Shown here piece by piece: positions 48,387 through 58,603 of a stretch of 64,000 bases of DNA. Position 1 is the stretch's first letter. Each line of letters begins with the position of its first letter. This DNA comes from Mycobacterium sp. D16Q13 (GTDB lineage: Bacteria > Actinomycetota > Actinomycetes > Mycobacteriales > Mycobacteriaceae). The DNA is taken from positions 62,001-126,000 of the forward strand of contig NZ_MAEW01000001.1 of NCBI RefSeq assembly GCF_002013375.1, given 5' to 3'. The position numbers were made by a program, and so were the translations under genes. The notes under the pieces were generated by a model, which worked only from the letters and a program-made list of their open reading frames with translations, was not told the DNA's origin and made no database searches.

Positions 48387-49373
48387 ATGCCGCAGAAGGA
48401 ATTCACCGACCTCGAGCTCCTCCACGAACTCGAACCCGTGGTCGAGGAGAACACTCATCGCCACCTCGGCGTGTTCAAAGAGTGGAGCCCACACGACTAC
48501 ATCCCGTGGTCCGAGGGCAAGAACTACAAGGCCCTGGGCGGTCAGGATTGGGATCCAGAGCAGTGCAAGCTCTCCGAACTGGCCAAGGTCGCGATGATCA
48601 CGAATCTGCTCACCGAGGACAATCTGCCCGCCTATCACCGTGAGATCGCGATGAACTTCACCATGGACGGGCCCTGGGGCACCTGGGTAAACCGGTGGAC
48701 CGCCGAGGAGAACCGCCACAGCATCGCGATCCGCGATTACCTCGTCGTCACCCGCGCGGTCGACCCGGTGGAGCTCGAGAAGCTGCGCATGGAGCAGATG
48801 ACCCGCGGCTTCTCCCCCGGCCAGAACCGTCAGGGCGGGGATCACATGTTCGCCGACAGCCTGTTCGACTCGGTGGTGTACGTGTCCTTCCAGGAGCTGG
48901 CCACCCGTGTCTCACACCGCAATACCGGCGTCGCGTGTGCCGAACCCATCGCCCAGGAACTCCTCAAACACATCTCCAATGACGAGAACCTGCACATGAT
49001 CTTCTACCGCAACATGGTCGAGGCCGGTCTCCAGATCGCTCCCAACCAGGCCGTGAAGTCCATCCACAAGGTTCTCGACAACTTCACCATGCCCGGATAC
49101 ACGATCCCGGGATTTCGCCGCAACGCCGTGACCATCGCCACCGGCGGCGTCTACGACCCGCAGTCGCACCTCGCCGAAGTTGTCCTGCCGGTGCTGCGCA
49201 AGTGGCGCATCTTCGAGCGCGATGACATCACCGGCGAAGGCGAGTGGTACCGCGAAGACCTCGACCGTCTCATCACCGACCTCAGGAAGACCGCCAGCGA
49301 CTTCGAGGAAGTCAAGGCCAAGTACCTGGAACGCCAGGCCAAGCGTGCCGAGCGCAAGGCCGCCAGGGTGTAG
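48387..49373 (+). CDS. Acyl-ACP desaturase (DesA1-like)
   Basis: A 328-residue soluble diiron desaturase related to DesA1 of M. tuberculosis. The two iron ligands pairs are ExxH motifs: Glu108-Asn-Arg-His111 in AEENRHS and Glu200-Asn-Leu-His203 in DENLHM. The segments WNPHDYIPWS-like SPHDYIPWSEGKNY and VNRWTAEENRH match closely. It introduces a double bond into acyl chains bound to ACP and feeds mycolic or phospholipid acids. Closely similar paralogues exist, so the symbol desA1 is not certain. A dyad upstream suggests lipid-responsive control. Confidence 0.9.
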   Translation: MPQKEFTDLELLHELEPVVEENTHRHLGVFKEWSPHDYIPWSEGKNYKALGGQDWDPEQCKLSELAKVAMITNLLTEDNLPAYHREIAMNFTMDGPWGTWVNRWTAEENRHSIAIRDYLVVTRAVDPVELEKLRMEQMTRGFSPGQNRQGGDHMFADSLFDSVVYVSFQELATRVSHRNTGVACAEPIAQELLKHISNDENLHMIFYRNMVEAGLQIAPNQAVKSIHKVLDNFTMPGYTIPGFRRNAVTIATGGVYDPQSHLAEVVLPVLRKWRIFERDDITGEGEWYREDLDRLITDLRKTASDFEEVKAKYLERQAKRAERKAARV

Positions 49374-49466
49374 CCCTTCCGTAACGCCGACGTGGGCAAA
49401 CGGCGATATGCCGTTCAGTACCATTGATCGGGGCCGCCTGCCGGCCAGCCGGGAGGAGAGGGACAC

Positions 49467-50318
49467 ATGCGCGCGTTCAGGACGCTCTCGACGGTGATCG
49501 GCATCGCCACAGTGGTGGCGGCGACAGTGGCCGGCCCCTCGATCGCGTCGGCCGAACCTCTCGCGGGCGCCCAGCTGGTGGCGATCGGAGACTCGTTCAT
49601 GGCGGCGGGCTCAAACGCCGCAGGTATCACCGGCCCCGTGGGCACCGCTTGTAACCAGGCGACCGACAATGTCGCACACCTGGTGGCCACGTCTTTCCCG
49701 CAGATGACATTCGCCGACTACTCCTGCGTGGGCGCACTTTCTACCGATGTCTACACGCCCTCCACGCGCGGCCCGCAGAACACGGGGCTGTCCCCCGCCA
49801 CCAAGGTGGCGATCGTATCCATCGGTGGCAACGACGCCGGCTTTGAGCAGATCGCCACCGACTGCCTGTTCGCGTTGAGCTGCCCGCCGGAAAAGAAGGC
49901 GCAATTCAGCGCCAACGTGGCCTCGGTGGGCCCGAAACTCACGGGCGCGTACGCCGCCATACGTCAAGCCGCTCCGAACGCACGCGTCTTCACGGTGGGC
50001 TACCTACCGATCCTGCCCCCGGATGCCAAGGGGTGCTTGGTCGGGCTGATCAACACCCAAGAGACCATCACCTTCCTCAATGGTCTGCAGCGTCAGCTGA
50101 ACGACACGATCATCACCGAATCGTCAAAGGCCGGGTTCACCCCCGTCATCCCGGCGACAAGCAGCGACCACAGCGTGTGCGCGTCCGATTTTCAGCGCTA
50201 CGTGTCGATGACGGGTACCGGCGCCGGCGATGAGGGAATCCCGATGCATCCGACCGCACCGGGACGGCAGTACGTCGCCGAGCGCGTAGCCATCGCCATG
50301 CGCTCCGCGGGGGTCTAG
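49467..50318 (+). CDS. Secreted SGNH/GDSL hydrolase
   Basis: A 283-residue exported hydrolase. The signal peptide reads TVIGIATVVAATVAGPSIAS and is cut near Ala-Glu. Catalytic blocks are block I GDSF (Ser nucleophile), block III GGND (SIGGNDAGFEQ) and block V GIPMHPTAPG with the His and the preceding acid. Four or more cysteines point to disulfides outside the membrane. Mycobacterial relatives are lipases or esterases acting on surface lipids or carbohydrates. It begins about 90 bases after the desaturase and is followed by the converging mnmA. Confidence 0.88.
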   Translation: MRAFRTLSTVIGIATVVAATVAGPSIASAEPLAGAQLVAIGDSFMAAGSNAAGITGPVGTACNQATDNVAHLVATSFPQMTFADYSCVGALSTDVYTPSTRGPQNTGLSPATKVAIVSIGGNDAGFEQIATDCLFALSCPPEKKAQFSANVASVGPKLTGAYAAIRQAAPNARVFTVGYLPILPPDAKGCLVGLINTQETITFLNGLQRQLNDTIITESSKAGFTPVIPATSSDHSVCASDFQRYVSMTGTGAGDEGIPMHPTAPGRQYVAERVAIAMRSAGV

Positions 50319-50323
50319 GGGAC

Positions 50324-51394
50324 CTAGTCGCGCGTGATGATGGCGCTGCCGAGCACCTCGTCGCCCTCGGCATCGGGCCGGTACAGCACCACCGTCTGCC
50401 CAGGTGCCACACCCCGCAGGGCGGTGCGCAGCCGGACCTGAATCCGCTCGGTCGCCGGGTCGACAACCGCGTCCACGACCGATCCATGCGCGCGGACCTG
50501 CACCTGGCACTCAACAGGCCCATCCGGAACCTGACCGGAGGTCCACACCACGGGCTCGCCCCCGAACTCCCAAATCTCAAGGTCCTCAACGGTTCCCACC
50601 CGAACGGTGGAGGTCTCGGCGTCGATCGAGGTGACGTAGCGGGGACGGCCGTCCGCTGCAGGACCGACCAGCCCGAGCCCCTTGCGCTGACCGATGGTGA
50701 ACTCGTGCACCCCCGCATGGGTGGCCAGTACGCTGCCGTCGGAGTCCACGACGTTTCCGCGGCGCACGCCGATGCGTGCACCCAGGAACGCCTGGGTGTC
50801 TCCGGAAGGGATGAAGCAGATGTCGTGGCTGTCGGGCTTATTCGCGACGAGCAGACCGCGCTGCTCGGCCTCGGCCCGGATATCGGGCTTGGAACTGTCG
50901 CCGATCGGGAACAGCGCACGACTCAGCTGCTGCGGTGTCAGTACCCCCAGCACATAGGACTGGTCCTTGTCCTCGTCGACCGCGCGGCGCAACCTGCCGT
51001 CGCGCAGCCGCGCGTAGTGCCCGGTGGCGACCGCATCGAAGCCCAACGCGATGGCACGATCGGCCAGCGCCGCGAACTTGATCTTCTCGTTGCACTTCAC
51101 GCAGGGATTAGGTGTGCGCCCCTCGGCGTACGCCTCGACGAAGTCGTCGATGACGTCTTCCTTGAATCGATCGGCAAAATCCCATACATAGAAGGGGATT
51201 CCGAGCATGTCGGCAACACGACGGGCGTCGGCGGCATCTTCTTTCGAACAGCACCCGCGGGAGCCCGTGCGCAGTGTGCCGGGTGCCGCGGACAGTGCCA
51301 GGTGCACACCGACCACATCGTGTCCGGCGTCCACCATGCGCGCGGCCGCGACCGAGGAGTCCACTCCCCCACTCATGGCGGCAAGCACTCTCAT
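50324..51394 (-). CDS. mnmA: tRNA-specific 2-thiouridylase
   Basis: MnmA thiolates U34 of tRNA-Glu, -Gln and -Lys. The 356 residues include the PP-loop [13 protein letters not shown], the first catalytic cysteine in [16 protein letters not shown], and the second, accepting sulfur, in [16 protein letters not shown]. The start overlaps the iscS stop as ATGA, pairing the enzyme with its sulfur donor. The Rv3024c-Rv3025c order is kept. Confidence 0.95.
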   Translation of the reverse strand: MRVLAAMSGGVDSSVAAARMVDAGHDVVGVHLALSAAPGTLRTGSRGCCSKEDAADARRVADMLGIPFYVWDFADRFKEDVIDDFVEAYAEGRTPNPCVKCNEKIKFAALADRAIALGFDAVATGHYARLRDGRLRRAVDEDKDQSYVLGVLTPQQLSRALFPIGDSSKPDIRAEAEQRGLLVANKPDSHDICFIPSGDTQAFLGARIGVRRGNVVDSDGSVLATHAGVHEFTIGQRKGLGLVGPAADGRPRYVTSIDAETSTVRVGTVEDLEIWEFGGEPVVWTSGQVPDGPVECQVQVRAHGSVVDAVVDPATERIQVRLRTALRGVAPGQTVVLYRPDAEGDEVLGSAIITRD

Positions 51395-52614
51395 GACCGG
51401 CTCCCAGCACTGGCGAGGGCGGCAGCACGCGCACGCGGAACGGCGACCTGCAAGGCCTCGACCGCACGCGCCACATCCGAGGGAACGGAGGTGTGGCCGA
51501 AGGTGAAGCGCAGCGATCCGCGCGCCACCTCGGGGTCAATGCCCATTTCGATGAGCACATGCGAGGGACGCGCGACGCCTGCCGTGCATGCGGACCCGGT
51601 GGAGCATTCGATGCCGTTGGCGTCCAACAACATCAATAGGGAGTCGCCCTCGCATCCGGCGAAGGTGAAATGCGCGTTTCCGGGCAATCTGCCGCTGCCG
51701 ACCGCACCGTTGAGCACGGAGCCCTCGATGCTGGTCAAGACCTGATCGATCAGCCCGTCCCGCAGTGTTTTCAGTGTGTCCGCACCCTCGCACCGCTCTG
51801 CGACGGCTTCGACGAGTGCGGTCGACATCGCCACGATGGCGGCGGTGTCTGGGGTGCCCGAACGAATATCGCGTTCGTGGCCGCCGCCATGAAGCAATGG
51901 GACACAAACTGTTTCACGTCGCAGTAGTAGTGCTCCGACACCCATGGGGCCGCCGAATTTGTGCGCGGCCACGCTCACCGCCGACAGACCACTGACGGCG
52001 AAATCGACATCGAGCTGGCCAACCGCCCCAATGGCATCGCTATGCATGGGGATGTCGAATTCAGCGGCGATGGAAGCCAATTCACAGATGGGGTTGATGG
52101 TGCCGACCTCATTGTTGGCCCACATCACCGTAATGAGCGCTACATCGTCGTGGTCGACGAGAGCCGCGCGCAGTGCCGCGGGAGTGACGGTGCCGGCGTC
52201 GTCCACCGGTAGCCACGTCACCTCGGCCCCCTCGTGGTCGGCGAGCCACTGCACCGCATCAAGCACGGCATGGTGCTCGACGGCGCTGGCGATGACGCGT
52301 GTCCGCCGCACGTCCGCGTCTCGGCGGGCCCAGTAGATACCCTTGATGGCGAGGTTGTCGCTCTCGGTGCCACCGGCGGTGAAGATCACCTCCGACGGTC
52401 GGGCGCCCAGGGCCGCGGCGATCGACTCCCGCGATTCCTCCACCCGTCGCCGCGCATCGCGCCCGGATCCGTGCAACGAAGCGGCGTTCCCGGTCCGTGC
52501 CATGACGGCTGCCATCGCCTCGATGGCAGCGGGGCGCATCGGGGTGGTGGCGGCGTGGTCCAGGTACACCGCAGATGAGCCATCCGGGCGAGCTGGGGTT
52601 CGAGCAGCAGACAT
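51391..52614 (-). CDS. iscS: Cysteine desulfurase
   Basis: A class V PLP enzyme that takes sulfur from cysteine and passes it to MnmA and iron-sulfur assembly. From the ATG at 52614 it has 407 residues. It includes [20 protein letters not shown], the PLP lysine in [14 protein letters not shown], and the active-site cysteine loop [16 protein letters not shown]. The next gene, mnmA, is coupled by ATGA, so the sulfur relay is built into the operon. An upstream frame to 52758 overlaps the PlsC gene and is not used. Confidence 0.94.
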   Translation of the reverse strand: MSAARTPARPDGSSAVYLDHAATTPMRPAAIEAMAAVMARTGNAASLHGSGRDARRRVEESRESIAAALGARPSEVIFTAGGTESDNLAIKGIYWARRDADVRRTRVIASAVEHHAVLDAVQWLADHEGAEVTWLPVDDAGTVTPAALRAALVDHDDVALITVMWANNEVGTINPICELASIAAEFDIPMHSDAIGAVGQLDVDFAVSGLSAVSVAAHKFGGPMGVGALLLRRETVCVPLLHGGGHERDIRSGTPDTAAIVAMSTALVEAVAERCEGADTLKTLRDGLIDQVLTSIEGSVLNGAVGSGRLPGNAHFTFAGCEGDSLLMLLDANGIECSTGSACTAGVARPSHVLIEMGIDPEVARGSLRFTFGHTSVPSDVARAVEALQVAVPRARAAALASAGSRS

Positions 52615-52660
52615 AACGCATCCAGGATAGGTCCCACCCAGGTGGGCTCGTCCAATCGCG

Positions 52661-53515
52661 TCAGGCAGCGATCGGTTCCGGGTGCTCCGGGTGGCTGTGG
52701 ATCTGTGGGGTTCGTTCACCGGCCCGAACGGCGGCCTCACAGCGGTTGGCCAGATCACGGCGGCTCTCTCCGGGCAATTGCAGCCCCGCCACCTGGATAT
52801 GCGCCACGGTCATCCGCGTCGCGGTGATCCGGCGGATAGAGGCCATCAGGGTGTCCTCGCCGACGTAGGCCGGAACCGTCGACAGCTCGCCGCCCCGGTG
52901 GTGGTACGTCAGCCGCAGCGGCTGTACCGGCCGCTGCGCGTCGATCGCGGCCTGGAACATCGCGGGGCGGAATGACCCGTACGCATTACCGCACCAGGTG
53001 GTGCCCTCCGGGAACGCCACCACTGTCTGACCGGCCTGGAGCCGCGCCGCGACGGTGTCGACTACCCGCGGCAGGGTGCGCAGGTTCCCCCGCTCGATCG
53101 GGATGACCCGCATCATCCGGGCGATGATGCCCAGACCGGGCCAATCGATCAGGTCTGCCCGGGCGACGAACGACCCCGGAAGCACCGCCCCGATGGCGAA
53201 GACGTCGACCCAGGACACATGGCCCGCCACCACCAGGGAACCCCGGATATCGCGGATCGGGCCACCGGAGACGGAAATGCGTACGCCGAGGCACCGCAGC
53301 ATCAGCCTGCAGTAGCCACGCTGCCAGCGCACCCGTCCGGGAATCGGTATCCCCAGCAGCGGTGCAAGGGTCAACAACGTGATCGCCATGGCGATCCGTG
53401 TCGTGGTCCGCAGGGTGCGCGTCAGCCGCCCTGGCTCGTCGATGTGTGTTGCCCGCATGCAGCTGTCGTCACAGGTTGCCTTCGGCAGCCAGGCGTGAGC
53501 GAATTCGGGTGCCAT
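52661..53515 (-). CDS. 1-acyl-glycerol/lyso-ornithine-lipid acyltransferase (PlsC family)
   Basis: A 284-residue acyltransferase of the PlsC group, with catalytic H99-x4-D104 in GHVSWVDVF and FPEGTT at 168-173. One hydrophobic segment ([20 protein letters not shown]) anchors it. It begins two bases after an OlsB-like GNAT gene. OlsA/OlsB pairs make ornithine lipids: OlsB acylates ornithine and OlsA acylates the hydroxyl group. The same Rv3026c-Rv3027c pair exists in M. tuberculosis. The lipid product is inferred from the pairing. Confidence 0.87.
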   Translation of the reverse strand: MAPEFAHAWLPKATCDDSCMRATHIDEPGRLTRTLRTTTRIAMAITLLTLAPLLGIPIPGRVRWQRGYCRLMLRCLGVRISVSGGPIRDIRGSLVVAGHVSWVDVFAIGAVLPGSFVARADLIDWPGLGIIARMMRVIPIERGNLRTLPRVVDTVAARLQAGQTVVAFPEGTTWCGNAYGSFRPAMFQAAIDAQRPVQPLRLTYHHRGGELSTVPAYVGEDTLMASIRRITATRMTVAHIQVAGLQLPGESRRDLANRCEAAVRAGERTPQIHSHPEHPEPIAA

Positions 53516-53517
53516 CG

Positions 53518-54393
53518 CTATTCCTGGCCGGCCGCCGCCGCGCCGATTTCCGACGCCGCCCCCACGGACCTCAGCCGTTTGAGGTAGCGCACATCGGCTT
53601 CGTCCTTGTTGAGCAGTGCCATGAAGTCGGCCACGCCGAAGTCGGGATCGTGCGCGGGTTCGCCGAGAACCTTCGCGCCCAGCCGCAGATATCCACGCAT
53701 CAGTGCGGGCACCTGCACCTTGGCAGGCGGGGCGATGTCATCGAGCCCCATCCCGTCGACAACGACCGGGTTGTAGGGGCGCACCGTGTACTCGGGCGCC
53801 GCGGCATGCCGCTTCATGACGAAGTCGCGCACGGCACGCACCTGACTGCCGGGCGCCTGTTCCGGGTTGTCCTGCATGGGAACCGATACGCATCCGGTGA
53901 CGTAGGTGTAGTCGCAGCGGTCCAGGTAGGCCAGAATTCCGGCCCACATCAGCAGCACTACCGCACCATTGCGGTGATCGCCCCGCACCACCGCGCGCCC
54001 CATCTCCACCAGCTGTGGACGCAGCGAGTCGAGTCCACTGATGTCGAATTCCGTTGCGCTGTACAGCCCGCCAGCGGCAATAGCACCGGGCGGAGGCAGC
54101 ATCCGGTAGCAGCCCACCACATCACCCGAGGTGTCCTCGCGTACCAGCAAGTGATCGCAGTGCTCATCGAAGCGGTCGGCGTCGCGTCCCTCGAACGCGG
54201 CCGGGGTGCTCGCGAGCTGGAATCCCGGCTCGCTGCTGAACACGTCGTATCGAAGCCGTTGCACGGCATCGATATCGGCGGGATCGTTCGACAGCAGCAG
54301 GGTGTACCGAGGACCCAGTGGAGCTTCCCCGGCCTCCCCCGCAACGTCTGAGATGGATTGATCTGCGGCGATGAGAACTGAAGCTGTACTCAT
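53518..54393 (-). CDS. OlsB-like N-acyltransferase (GNAT fold, acyl-ACP)
   Basis: A 291-residue member of the OlsB/acyl-ACP N-acyltransferase group (Rv3027c). Typical segments are AVQRLRYDVFSSEPGFQLA, RFDEHCDHLLVRE, VGCYRMLPP and the central VEMGRAVVRGDHRNGAVVLL. OlsB attaches a 3-hydroxyacyl chain to the alpha-amino of ornithine. It is first in a two-gene unit with the PlsC-like gene, and the pair may make an ornithine lipid or a related amino-lipid. The ATG at 54393 is preferred. Confidence 0.82.
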   Translation of the reverse strand: MSTASVLIAADQSISDVAGEAGEAPLGPRYTLLLSNDPADIDAVQRLRYDVFSSEPGFQLASTPAAFEGRDADRFDEHCDHLLVREDTSGDVVGCYRMLPPPGAIAAGGLYSATEFDISGLDSLRPQLVEMGRAVVRGDHRNGAVVLLMWAGILAYLDRCDYTYVTGCVSVPMQDNPEQAPGSQVRAVRDFVMKRHAAAPEYTVRPYNPVVVDGMGLDDIAPPAKVQVPALMRGYLRLGAKVLGEPAHDPDFGVADFMALLNKDEADVRYLKRLRSVGAASEIGAAAAGQE

Positions 54394-54537
54394 GACTGCG
54401 AGATTCGCGGAGTTATGCGGCGGAACGGCATCGGAAGCGTGTCGTGTCCATGCACGGTCCGTTAATTGCGGCGTTCAGTACACCAAATGCGTGCTTGCGT
54501 CAGTGAATCCCCCAGGCAAACGCGGAGCTAACGGATG

Positions 54538-54939
54538 CTACGCCGACACTCGCGCGTCGGCACGCTGCCGGAGTTCCTCCTCGTCGACCAGCACCAACAT
54601 CGGCGCACCGGGTGTACACATCATGGTGACCACGAAGCGCAGCGCCGAGTCCGCGCGGTTGTTGGCGTCCGAGTAGTGGATGACGTCACCACCGGGCTCC
54701 CAGAACGCTTCACCGGCCTTGACCACGCGTGGCGCCTGGCCTTCGAGTTCGAAGAGCATCTCTCCCTCGACCACATACCCGAACGCCGGGCCGCCCGGAT
54801 GGCGATGCGGTGGCGTGCCGGGACTACCGGCAGGCCACTCGATCTCCACCGTCATCACATGGGCGTCGGACGGGATCACCGGAGGCGTCACGGTCTGCAG
54901 CACCGTGAGCGCACTCATCAGATCGTCGTTCGCCATCAT
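54538..54939 (-). CDS. Cupin-domain protein
   Basis: A 133-residue single-domain cupin, starting MMANDDLMSALTVLQTV at 54939, where ATG overlaps the NmrA gene stop as ATGA. Cupin motif 1 is TPPHRHPGGPAFGYVVEGE (His-x-His with a following Gly block) and motif 2 is GEAFWEPGGDVIHYSDAN. The metal-binding histidines are present. It could be a dioxygenase-like or a sensing protein, and the substrate is unknown. It is second in a unit with the NmrA-like gene. Confidence 0.82.
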   Translation of the reverse strand: MMANDDLMSALTVLQTVTPPVIPSDAHVMTVEIEWPAGSPGTPPHRHPGGPAFGYVVEGEMLFELEGQAPRVVKAGEAFWEPGGDVIHYSDANNRADSALRFVVTMMCTPGAPMLVLVDEEELRQRADARVSA

Positions 54940-55679
54940 CGGCGGGCCATCCAATCGGCGAATCGCGTTTCCGCCAGCACGCCGTCATCACCGGTAACCA
55001 GGCTGAAGTCGTCCACGGGTGTCCCGAAGTAGGTAGCGGTGGAGTCGACCACCACCGGCTTGTCGTCACCGCGCGCGTCGAGCACGGCCTGTGCCATCTG
55101 GGCGAACGAAAACTTCTCTGGCCCACCGATGTTGATGACGCCGTTGCGCGGCTTGGCCTCCGCGGCGTGAGCCACCTGCGCGGACACGTCGTCCACGGAG
55201 ATCAGCTGAATCCTGGCATCGGGTACGCGGACCTCGTCTCCGACAACGAGGGTGTTGGTGATGGCCTCGGCGAATTCCTGGAATTGGGTGGCTCGTACGA
55301 TCGTGTACGGCAATCCGGATTCGGTAATGATGTTCTCCTGCGCCACTTTCGCCCTCATGTATCCGCTGTCCGGCAGACCATCGGCGCCCACGATGGAGAG
55401 CGCGACGTAGTGACCGACGCCGGTCTGGTTCGCCGCGTCAACGAGATTGCGCGCCGCGGCGGTGAAGAAATCCATCACCGGGCCGTCCTCGAACGACGGA
55501 GAATTGACAACGTCGATAACCACATTCGATCCGGTGAGTGCGTTCACCAACCCGTCCCCGGTCAACACATTCGCGCCAGAGGACAACGATGCCGCCACCA
55601 CATCATGGCCGTCGGCGGTGAGCAAAGAGACCACCCGGGAACCGATTTGGCCGGTGGCACCAACAACTGTGATTTTCAT
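54936..55679 (-). CDS. NmrA-like NAD(P)-binding protein (atypical SDR)
   Basis: From the ATG at 55679, 247 residues. The Rossmann motif is MKITVVGATGQIGSRVVSLL. The rest follows atypical SDR/NmrA proteins (VDAANQTGVGHYVALSIVGA, YTIVRATQFQEFAEAI). These often act as redox sensors or quinone-type reductases rather than classical dehydrogenases; the Tyr-x3-Lys pair is absent. It is divergent from the large LuxR regulator and coupled to a cupin gene, so it is a likely target of that regulator. Confidence 0.87.
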   Translation of the reverse strand: MKITVVGATGQIGSRVVSLLTADGHDVVAASLSSGANVLTGDGLVNALTGSNVVIDVVNSPSFEDGPVMDFFTAAARNLVDAANQTGVGHYVALSIVGADGLPDSGYMRAKVAQENIITESGLPYTIVRATQFQEFAEAITNTLVVGDEVRVPDARIQLISVDDVSAQVAHAAEAKPRNGVINIGGPEKFSFAQMAQAVLDARGDDKPVVVDSTATYFGTPVDDFSLVTGDDGVLAETRFADWMARR

Positions 55680-55816
55680 TGTGCGATTACCTTTCTCGTC
55701 TCGCATGCAACGTTCGCAGCTCGGCGCCGGATTCGAACCCTGGAAAGTACGTAGTCGTTGGGCGGAATCGGCAGCTCGGTAAACTTCCAGCATATTCATC
55801 AGATTCGGCGGAGCAC

Positions 55817-58603
55817 GTGGTCAACAGTTACCCAGGATCGCGTTTGCGCGGTCGAGCGCCCGAGTGCGCGGCACTCGGGCGCCTCATCGCGGCCGCACGG
55901 TCGGGCCCCAGTCAGGTGCTCGTCCTACGGGGTGAAGCCGGAATCGGCAAGACCGCGCTCCTTGGGTATGCCATCGAACAAGCGCAGGGATTCCGCGTCA
56001 TTCGCACCGCGGGCGTTGAATCCGAGATGGAACTTGCGTTCGCCGGTTTACAACATTTCTGCGGGCCGCTGTCGAGCCACCTTGACGCGCTGCCCAACCC
56101 ACAACGCGAGGCGCTCGATATCGCATTCGGGATGAGCAGCGGACCGGCGCCCGACCGATTTCTGATCGGGCTGGCCGTGCTGAGCCTGCTGGCCGCGGCG
56201 GCCGAGCATCAGCCCATGCTGTGTGTGGTCGATGACGCCCAATGGCTCGACCGAGTCTCGTTGCAGACACTCGCCTTCGTCACCCGGCGATTGGCAAGTG
56301 AGCCGGTGGCGATGCTCTTCGGGGTGCGCGGAGGTGCCGAGGATGAGCTCACCGGGCTGCCTCAGCTCACCGTGGGCGGCCTGCGGGCGGCCGACGCCGG
56401 TGCGCTCCTGAGCTCCGCGATTCCGGGGCTGCTCGACGATCGGGTGCGCGATCGCATCGTGGCCGAGACGCAGGGCAATCCGCTGGCCCTGTTGGAACTT
56501 CCCCGGGACCTGACCGCCGAGGAACTCGCGGGGGGTTTCGGGTGGCCCGACGGCGGGCGCCTGGCCGGACATATCGAGCAAGCGTTCCTGCGACGGGTCC
56601 AGCAGCTGCCTGCCGAGACACAGACGTTGCTCCTCACCGCCGCGACCGATCCGCTGGGCGATGCGGCGCTCCTGGCAGGCGCATCCGAACGGCTCGGAAT
56701 CTCGATGGATGCGCTGGCACCCGCCGAGGGCGCCGATCTGATCGAGTTGGGCACCCGGGTCCGCTTTCGCCATCCATTGGTGCGGTCCGCGATCTACAGA
56801 AGCGCACAACCGTTGGCACGCAGAAGAATTCATGGTGCGCTGGCGGAGGCCACAGATCCGCTCACCGATCCGGATCGCCGAGCGTGGCATCGTGCGCACG
56901 CCGCGGCGGGCACCGATGAGACAACCGCCGCCGAACTTGAGCAGTCGGCCGACCGCGCCCAGGCCAGGGGCGGCATCCTGGCGGCTGCCGCCTTCTTGCA
57001 ACGGGCCACCGAGCTCACCTCAGATCCGGCATTGCGCGGGTTGCGGGCGCTGGCGGCGGCTCAGTCAAAACACGATGCGGCAGCCTACGACGCCGCCCGC
57101 GAGCTGCTTGCCATCGCGGACATGGCTCCGCTGGATCCGCTGGCGCGGGCACGAGCGGCGCGGCTGCGCGCGAAGATCACCTTCGCGGAAAGCCGAGTGG
57201 GCGCGGACGGCTCCACGGCGGTGTCCGACGCCGCGATCGGCCTACTGGATGCCGCCAAGGACTTGGAGAATCTGGACGACGACCTGGCCCGGGAGACCTA
57301 CTTGGACGCGGTGGGGGCGGCCATGTACGGCGGCCGGCTCTGTCCGCGCGGTGGCGCGGTGGAGGTGGCTGAACCCGCGCGGCTGGCGCCGGCCGGGTCG
57401 CGGCCCCCACGGCCGTCCGATCTTCTGCTCGATGGCCTGGCGATGCGGATTACCCATGGCGCGGCGGCAAGCGCCCAGACACTGCGGGATGCCCTTTCTC
57501 TGATCAGCCGTGAGGCCGACCGTCCGGGCAATACGAGCTGGATGTGGCAGGCGTTCCCCATTGCCCTCGAATCTGCCACACATGAGGTGTGGGACGACCA
57601 GATGTGGCATCACCTGGCAACCCGTGCGGTGCAAATCGCCCGTGATGTCGGTGCGTTGTCGGTTCTCCCGTCGGCACTGATCTACCGCGCGGGAGTGCAC
57701 GTGCATGCCGGCGAGCTCGACGCGGCCGCAGAGCTTGTTCAGGAGGCCGACGCCATCTCCGCGGCGACAGGCCACGCACCGATCAGGTATCACTCGTTGA
57801 TCTTGGCGGCCTGGCGGGGTACGGAACCCGAGGCGATGCCACTGATCGATGCCGCCATGCGCGATGGCGCGGCCAGGGGCGAGGGCAGGCTGCTCGGTGC
57901 GATGGGTTACGCGGCAGGCGTACTCAACAACGGCCTCGGCCGCTACGAGCTCGCGTTTCACGCGGCGCGAAGGGCTTGTGAGCATGAGGATCTCGGGTTG
58001 TACAGCTGGTGCCTCATCGAGCTGATCGAGGCGGCCGCGCGCTGCGGCGAGCAGGACACCGCCACGAAGGCGCTCGATCAATTGGAAGAGCGGGCGCTGG
58101 CCGGCGAGAGCGATTGGGCCGTGGGCATGGTGGCACGTTCCCGGGCACTGCTCGCCGCCGACGATGACGCGGAGGCCCGCTACCGCGAGGCCATCGAACG
58201 GCTATCCAGCACAAGGATTTCCGTCCACCTGGCCCGGGCACATCTCATTTACGGAGAATGGCTACGCCGCTGCCAGCGGCGAGCCGATGCCCGCGCGGCA
58301 CTCACGGTGGCGCACGAGAGTTTCGTGAGTATGGGCGCCGCGGCTTTTGCCGGGAGGGCGCAGCGCGAGCTTCTCGCGACGGGCGCGAAAGTGCGGAAAC
58401 GTTCCGCCGGTTCCTCTTCCGCTTCAGCCCAAACACTGACGGCTCAGGAGGCACAGATCGCCCGGATGGCCGGTCAGGGTCTGACCAATCAGGAGATCGC
58501 CGCCCAGCTGTTCATCAGCTCGCACACCGTGGAATGGCATCTGCGGAAGGTCTTCGCCAAGCGCGGCATCACCTCACGCAGGCAGCTGCGCAACGGACTC
58601 TAA
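55817..58603 (+). CDS. Large AAA-ATPase LuxR-family (LAL) regulator
   Basis: From the GTG at 55817, 928 residues. The N-terminal STAND ATPase shows Walker A GEAGIGKT (39-46) and Walker B LCVVDDAQWLD. A long TPR-like helical middle region follows. The C-terminal LuxR helix-turn-helix reads LTAQEAQIARMAGQGLTNQE, then IAAQLFISSHTVEWHLRKVF. Such LAL (MalT-like) proteins sense a small molecule and activate nearby genes. It is divergent from the NmrA-cupin pair. The gap of 137 bases between them holds no strong dyad by eye. The stop overlaps the converging membrane gene by four bases. Confidence 0.92.
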   Translation: MVNSYPGSRLRGRAPECAALGRLIAAARSGPSQVLVLRGEAGIGKTALLGYAIEQAQGFRVIRTAGVESEMELAFAGLQHFCGPLSSHLDALPNPQREALDIAFGMSSGPAPDRFLIGLAVLSLLAAAAEHQPMLCVVDDAQWLDRVSLQTLAFVTRRLASEPVAMLFGVRGGAEDELTGLPQLTVGGLRAADAGALLSSAIPGLLDDRVRDRIVAETQGNPLALLELPRDLTAEELAGGFGWPDGGRLAGHIEQAFLRRVQQLPAETQTLLLTAATDPLGDAALLAGASERLGISMDALAPAEGADLIELGTRVRFRHPLVRSAIYRSAQPLARRRIHGALAEATDPLTDPDRRAWHRAHAAAGTDETTAAELEQSADRAQARGGILAAAAFLQRATELTSDPALRGLRALAAAQSKHDAAAYDAARELLAIADMAPLDPLARARAARLRAKITFAESRVGADGSTAVSDAAIGLLDAAKDLENLDDDLARETYLDAVGAAMYGGRLCPRGGAVEVAEPARLAPAGSRPPRPSDLLLDGLAMRITHGAAASAQTLRDALSLISREADRPGNTSWMWQAFPIALESATHEVWDDQMWHHLATRAVQIARDVGALSVLPSALIYRAGVHVHAGELDAAAELVQEADAISAATGHAPIRYHSLILAAWRGTEPEAMPLIDAAMRDGAARGEGRLLGAMGYAAGVLNNGLGRYELAFHAARRACEHEDLGLYSWCLIELIEAAARCGEQDTATKALDQLEERALAGESDWAVGMVARSRALLAADDDAEARYREAIERLSSTRISVHLARAHLIYGEWLRRCQRRADARAALTVAHESFVSMGAAAFAGRAQRELLATGAKVRKRSAGSSSASAQTLTAQEAQIARMAGQGLTNQEIAAQLFISSHTVEWHLRKVFAKRGITSRRQLRNGL

